From positions 257,869-321,868 of the forward strand of contig NW_014577141.1 of the NCBI RefSeq assembly GCF_000485595.1: a stretch of 64,000 nt of DNA, read 5' to 3'. The notes beneath the pieces were generated by a model. The model worked only from the letters and a program-made list of their open reading frames with translations, was not told where the DNA came from and ran no database searches. Within the stretch, counting starts at the first letter, position 1. Each line of letters opens with the position of its first letter. Shown piece after piece: positions 58,601 to 64,000 of this stretch. Position numbers and translations under genes: made by a program. Source of the stretch: Priapulus caudatus (lineage: Eukaryota > Priapulida > Priapulimorpha > Priapulimorphida > Priapulidae).

Positions 58601-61600
58601 ATTGTGCTCCCTATATACAAAATTAAAACACTTGGAATAACTGAATAGTTACATACATCCTCGAACAATTTTATACTTATGTAATAGTATATATACTATA
58701 CAAGTGGTAACAACAGCTAATAATATCTAGAGTGTACAACGGGAAAACAGTGCTATTTTACGGCAATTTTATTCTACTTTGACTGAGAGTCTATAATGAT
58801 TTTATGGTATTGCATTAAGCAGCATTCTTTGCTCTCTAAAACAAGACCAACCGCTTGTCACTACGATACTCCTAGGCTGAGATATTGGCGCGTAAACCTC
58901 GCCTCCCACAGGCCTCACGACGCCTCGCATCCACATTATTCCCGCACCTTTGCGCGTTTTGCGGTTTTGGCTATCGTTTTCCCTCGCCGCTTGGAACAAT
59001 GATAATTGATGTCACATGCCCAAATTTGGTACTCTTACTACACCATAGTACATGTAGTAAGTAGTAACTTAACTGCGTTGCAGAGAATTAATTTAGAAAA
59101 CATTGCCGGCTCCATCATTACGAGCATTATCCGTGCTAAGAAAGATAAATGAAGATAAGGGCCTAGGTGATGCCCCCCGAAAGCCAACGATGATAACCAA
59201 AATGCCGTTCATTCATAAAGCCATTGCAGAAAAAAACGAACTCTCACGAAGCGACTTTCTTAAAGCGTTTTAAGCGCACAAAGGTTCGGGAATATGCGGT
59301 ATCACGGCATCGGGAGGCCAGTGTGGGAGGCATGATTACGATCCAATATCTCGGCCTAGGAGTATCGTACAGACAAGCGGTTGGTCTTGTTTTAGAGAAC
59401 AAAGAACGCTGCTTAACACAATACCATGAACTTACTCTAGACTAGCAGACAAAGTAGAATAATATTGTCGTAAAATAGCACTATTTCCCCGTTTTCCCAT
59501 TGTAAACTCTAGGTATTATTAGCTCTTGGCGGTAAGGACAAAGTTAAGCATCGGTATTTTTGCAATGAATTTATTGAAGGATAACTTGATATGCAGGAGC
59601 AGGCATGAATATAAAAAGGACAGTTACAGGGATAGCTTAAAAATTTTGTTACCTGAGATGTTTAATGACAGCGGTAACCTCTCTATCGCATCATATGTTT
59701 TAAGATCGTTTCTAGACATCACACCACCTGCTGCAGACACCTATGAGCAGAAAACTACATCAACATCTAATCTCCTTATTCCGAGTGATTAGAGAGTCAT
59801 TTCCAGTTATCCACTAAAGTTTCCTAGCTGTAGTTTATTATTAATTAAATGAAGAGCAATCATAGTAGCTTACAGGTTGTATAAATCATGCATATATCCT
59901 TAGACGTGTTGGGCTATTATTGGACAAGATACGAGTTCATCTCCTTTGTTACTGAGGAACAACGGGATACGATCGAAACACTTACCGCTCTCACAATGCT
60001 ATTTGCAATCCCGCCTTCATAGAAACTATCAGACCCTTGGCTTGCGATGACCCGCAGCGACGAGGCAAGATCCACCCGTGTCACAAGGTCACCAGCTGTC
60101 TTCCACTTCCCATTGTACGTGTAGTAGAGTGACATGTTGCCGAACGCAGACAGTTCGCCATACGTAAATTTCTTCAGCGCTTTCTCTGAAGATGTAAAGA
60201 TTTTTCAATGACGCGGATGGACTTTGTATTTGCGTAAACATCGTTGACGAGCCAATGCAAATTACCACGATGCTGACACATAGAGTTTAGTCAAACAACT
60301 TCAGACTACTAGTGGTGACAAGCTGTCACACATGCACAACTGTCTCTCAATGCTCACCGAGATCGGCTGTTAAGTCGAAGCCCTGCTCTGCTAAGTGTAT
60401 CACTGGTGTGAACAGCTTCTCCCAAGACAACCTGCAAAGAACATGTAATGCGTTCAAAGAATGATGACTGCATCATGGTCAAGCCACTAAAATAAATACA
60501 CCTTGCATCATGAGGGAAAACTGTAATTGCAAATCTAGCTAAGCACAGAATTGGGTAGAGTGTTTTAAGTTAAGAGACCCTATTCCTATGTATGAGAACA
60601 CAGAATAGATTAGTTCTTGAATATTTTAGCTATACTCACTTTTTGTATTGTTCATGAGCAGTGGCCATCCCTTTAAGCATTCCAGGTATGCCTACAATAC
60701 CTCCAACCTGCCAGAACAACATCAAGAAAAGTCTACATAAGTCTAAATCACATTATTATTATTTATAATAAATAATATTATTTAATTGCTATATATAATA
60801 TTTCATTGAGTACCTCCTAACATTCCACATGCAGGCTAATTTTGCTAAAAAAAACTACAAGATTAAAATACATCATAATTATTTAAAAAGTTTCAGTATG
60901 CTATGCAATATATTTTTTATCCGTTATATCAAATTACCTCAACTTATAATTGCTTTAAACCCATGAGAATATAAGGGTACAATATTGTCATTACTAGTGG
61001 TTCATTTATTTGTCATAAAACTTTTGCTTAATACTCTTACTAATAAAGAATAAATATATGAACATCTTACTGGAAGATCTTCATGACTAGCATTTGTTCC
61101 TCCAAGATATTCTGTGATTTTCTTCGGTGCTACCTCACGAAAGTCTATCACAGAAACTTTGTTGCGCTTAAAATCTCTAATCAACATGAATCCTCCCCTA
61201 AAGAAATGTACAATGATTATAACATGGAACACCTTTTTTCCACGCGAGTTCATTACGGACACACTACATAAATCACTAACAGACTATTATAGCTAAGCAT
61301 TCACATCCCATCAAGAATACTGTTTGGACAATGCAAGTGTATGGCTACATATCATTCAATTACCTTTCTTAGCTTTCATACAGAATTCCAATTATTAAGT
61401 TGCTACAGAGGCATGTTTGAATCGTCATTACATGCCTATGTAATGCTGAGTGGTACTAACCCGCCCAGACCAGTACTATGAGGATTGACTAGTCCAACAC
61501 ATAGAACAGTAGTTATAGCTGCCTCGACAGCAGTTCCACCCTGCTGTAGGATGTCTTTGCCAATTCCAGAACACAGCGGTACATCTGATATCACAGCACC

Positions 61601-62620
61601 ATGGGGGTCAATCTGGACAGACATTAATACAAAATTAGTAGCAAATTGATGAGCAAACAGAGCAATATAGTTATACTCTCGATCGATTAAACTAGGTATA
61701 TTTTCTAAGCACGCATCCCCGCAACAATGCATACACAATAGCTGTTAACAGTGTTAGACATATTCACGTGAAGCGCATGGAAAAATACAGATATCACAAA
61801 GAAAAAGACTTTAATTTGAGACATCAAAAGTGGTACACATAAAATCCCACACACCTGTGTAGTTCCAACACTTATTTGTACAATGAGAGCTATTGTAATT
61901 CCAGCAGAGAAGATAATAGAGCTAGCTATCAGATTCTTCAGTCCTGAACCTGTCTGTAGGCATGGGCTCGCTTTTTTCTCTGAAGGAAAAAAGCAATCCA
62001 TAAAAATCGTTCCTAATATTATACTGAATCTGGAATATATTCAGAATGAATGATCTACAACTTATAAACAGCTACAATATTATGGAGACCATTCATTCAC
62101 ACCATGCAAGTTTTAGAGGTTCAAAGATAACATAATATCTCCACCACAATGGAAACAAAATTAGCTTGTTGCTATGACATTTACAGTCCAAGAATCATCA
62201 GCTAATAATGCCAAAGCTGCAGACATTGGACCAGTATTAAGTGTTGAGCCTGCGAATCCCTTGTGCGTAATTAGAGGAACACTTGGTGGACCCACATCCA
62301 ATGATTCCGAATGCGAAACAAAAACTAAGGATGCAAAATACATTGGCGGTGTCCACCCTCGATTGTCAGCAAAGACAAGGTTGGTGTCAAACAAGGGGCG
62401 AACGATCTAATGAGACTCCAACTTCGTTAGTACTTGAGGGAGTGTGACCAGATTCTAAAAATGATCCAGCCTTCACCTGATTCTTCAAGTTCCATAGGTG
62501 CAGGTTGAGTTATTGGCCAGTTCTCAGCTCTCGTGGCCTCATTGCTGCCGGACGTATCAGCAGGGCTGACCACCGAATCCTGCTTCAGTGTTAGTGTCGG
62601 CCGCGATCCATCAAACTTAT
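55698..62620 (-). CDS. Gamma-glutamyltransferase 7-like type II membrane protein
   Basis: Sixteen minus-strand exons with GT-AG borders and matching phases: 62620-62477, 61979-61855, 61612-61461, 61197-61071, 60707-60640, 60431-60358, 60185-59986, 59740-59653, 58314-58184, 57882-57794, 57611-57465, 57166-57070, 56833-56696, 56351-56252, 56102-55962 and 55729-55698, about 617 residues. A cytoplasmic lead is followed by a signal-anchor (IIFSAGITIALIVQISVG) and the Ntn-hydrolase GGT fold (GGTAVEAAI, FMLIRDF, VGGIVGIPGMLKGM). Autocleavage and nucleophile motif QGTAHVSV is intact. PGKRPLSDM and GASGATKGS depart from the active-enzyme pattern. GGTs move gamma-glutamyl groups from glutathione at the cell surface; this divergent type (like human GGT7) may be weak or inactive. 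The start is unsettled: exon 1 may be spliced at 62620, or read through to an ATG at 62657. The last short exon is the least certain. Confidence 0.92.
58727..59512. mobile_element. 786-bp DNA transposon with ~170-bp terminal inverted repeats
   Basis: Starts CTAGAGTGTACAACGGGAAA and ends with the complement CCCATTGTAAACTCTAG. Arms stay paired through GTGCTATTTTACG, ATTCTACTTTG, AAAACAAGACCAACCGCTTG and ATACTCCTAGGC. No transposase in the middle. It lies in a GGT intron between exons 59653 and 58314. Inner words (GCTTGTCNCTACGATAC) echo the 39785 element, so the two may be one superfamily. Confidence 0.75.
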
Positions 62621-62904
62621 CTGGAATGTAGAAATTTATCCACATGCAATGTGACACTACACGATAAGACTATACAATAGTCAATATGTCAATAACAAAT
62701 TTTCACATGTATGTCAATAACAAATGTATGTCATACAATTGTATGTCAATAACAAATTTTCACAGCAACTTTTTTTTATTTGACACCAAGATTAAGCTGC
62801 AGCCTATATCCTACAGTCTCTTATAATAATTAATATACACAGTAATGTCTAGATACAATAACGTTACTCAACAGAGTAGCATTACTAGTCTAACCATATT
62901 TTGT
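62621..62904. other. 5' region of the GGT-like gene
   Basis: Probably intron or 5' UTR. The words CATACAATTGTATGTCAATAACAAATTTTCAC repeat two to three times at 62690-62765 as a short tandem duplication. Confidence 0.45.
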
Positions 62905-63050
62905 TATAGTAGTAGCAGCAATAGTAATAGTAGTAGTAGTAGTACTAGTAGTAGTAGTAGTAGTACTAGTACTAGTACTAGTAGTAGTACTAGTACTAGT
63001 AGTAGTAGTAGTAGTACTAGTAGTACTTACTACTACTAGTGTAGTAGTAC
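62905..63050. repeat. (AGT)n/(ACT)n trinucleotide repeat
   Basis: AGTAGTAGT interspersed with ACTAGTACTAGT palindromic blocks. Poly-Ser and poly-Thr frames are spurious. Confidence 0.95.
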
Positions 63051-63109
63051 CTATATAGTGAGAAAAAGACATGAGCTCAGGGATATTAATTATTATATTG
63101 GTGTTGTTT

Positions 63110-63181
63110 AGCTCTAGTAACTATAGCCCGCGTACGGTTGCCGCTGGCAGCAACCGTACGCGGGCTATAGTTACTAGAGCT
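63110..63181. repeat. 72-bp perfect foldback, CCCGCGTAC family
   Basis: Arms of 32 bp (AGCTCTAGTAACTATAGCCC then GCGTACGGTTGC) are exactly complementary across an 8-base loop. Confidence 0.85.
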
Positions 63182-63374
63182 CATAGGGTCTATGTCCCCC
63201 AGGGTACTGCCGGAACGTACCCTGGGTACGATCCGGTATACCGGAACATACCCTGGTAACTATTTGATATAGTTAGGGTTAGGGAGTAGGCGTAGGCGAC
63301 TCCCCTAGACCTGTTAGTGGAGTAGGCGAGGTACGGTCCAGCATATTAGATAGTACCAGGGTACGTTCCGGCGT
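63182..63374. repeat. Short dyads built on CCAGGGTACGTTCCGG
   Basis: CAGGGTAC, CCGGAACGTACCCTGG, CCGGAACATACCCTGG and CCAGGGTACGTTCCGG alternate in orientation, with GTTAGGGTTAGGGAG at 63265. Likely the body of a foldback element. Confidence 0.6.
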
Positions 63375-63985
63375 AGCTCTAGTACTAGAGCCCGCGTACA
63401 TTGACTGCCACAGGGCTATAGCACATTGTCAGCTGGAAATAGCATCAACACCGGTTCTCAAAGTTCCCACGAAAAATCGCTTTACAAAACGCAAAATGAT
63501 CGGGCTTTTTAACACTTATCTATGTACGTGGACATCTCACCTATCTTTTTGAACACTTTACACAACTTTACACCATGTATTTATCCTTTTATTCCACAAA
63601 GTAAGTACTACTGGTAATTCATTTTCAAACGATGTGGCGAGCGCACGCGTGACGTCACCGGTATTGTATATACATGCCCCATAGCTGCCATGTGTTTTGC
63701 GTACATATCCGATGACGTCACGCGTGCACACGCCATATCGTTTGAAAATGAAATGCCAGTGGTGCTTACTTTGTGGAATAAAGGGATAAATACATGGTGT
63801 AAAGCCTTCAAAATGATAGGTGAGATGTCCACGTACATAGATAAGTATTAAAAAGCCCGATCATTTTGCGTTTTGTAAAGCGATTTTTCGTGGGAACTTT
63901 GGGAACCGGTGTTGATGCTATTTCCAGCTGACAATGTGCTATAGCCCTGCGGCAGTCAATGTACGCGGGCTATAGTACTAGAGCT
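63375..63985. mobile_element. 611-bp near-perfect palindromic foldback element
   Basis: Arms of about 290 bp mirror each other around 63680 with few mismatches: CCGCGTACATTGACTGCC, CAGCTGGAAATAGCATCAAC, AAAACGCAAAATGATCGGGC, TCCACAAAGTAAG and TGACGTCA are all present in both arms. The termini (GAGCTCTAGTACTA) carry their own small hairpins. No coding frame. CTCATAGGGTCTATGTC follows both this element (63983) and the 63110 foldback (63179), so the two form a tandem series. Confidence 0.85.
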
Positions 63986-64000
63986 CATAGGGTCTATGTC

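Noticed and set aside
63263-63280. TTAGGG repeats
   Set aside because: Only two copies within a foldback element.

Overview
This is animal nuclear DNA: genes split by GT-AG introns, AT-rich introns, many micro- and minisatellites, and many short inverted-repeat transposons. The gene set (LRR-Ig receptor, GLYR1/NPAC, HMG-CoA lyase, gamma-glutamyltransferase 7-like) fits a bilaterian invertebrate. I cannot name the species from sequence alone. I saw no prokaryotic operons, CRISPR array, rRNA or intact tRNA.

Layout. 1-22 kb: no convincing gene. This part holds a degenerate 38-bp satellite present twice (1-1100 and 6670-7610), simple repeats, small perfect hairpins flanked by 7-bp repeats, and a 2.5-2.7-kb block present twice around a 25-N gap (10.44-13.18 and 13.39-15.86 kb). 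The two block copies differ mostly by one-base indels, which suggests an assembly or gap-filling artefact. 22.1-24.7 kb (+): one uninterrupted 856-codon gene for a secreted/transmembrane LRR-Ig receptor with an unusual tyrosine-rich 11-residue repeat in its cytoplasmic tail. 28.0-29.5 kb: a 28-bp minisatellite.

30.3-46.0 kb (-): nine recognisable exons of GLYR1/NPAC (PWWP chromatin reader plus hydroxyisobutyrate-dehydrogenase-like domain). They run from the start codon to the Rossmann glycine motif. The remainder of the dehydrogenase domain is not visible in the window, and a reading-phase break before exon 9 implies at least one missing exon near an 886-N gap. 46.5-53.4 kb (+): nine exons of mitochondrial/peroxisomal HMG-CoA lyase, divergent from GLYR1 with a short shared 5' region. 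55.7-62.6 kb (-): sixteen exons of a type II membrane gamma-glutamyltransferase-like protein, convergent with HMGCL. It keeps the nucleophilic threonine but has lost several substrate-binding residues. The last kilobase is a cluster of foldback elements with termini reading CTATAGCCCGCGTAC.

The four genes belong to unrelated processes: adhesion/signalling at the cell surface, transcription through chromatin, leucine/ketone-body metabolism, and glutathione-related surface chemistry. There is no operon-like logic beyond the head-to-head GLYR1/HMGCL pair. All exon boundaries were read by hand from splice signals, reading phase and remembered family sequences; no alignment was run.
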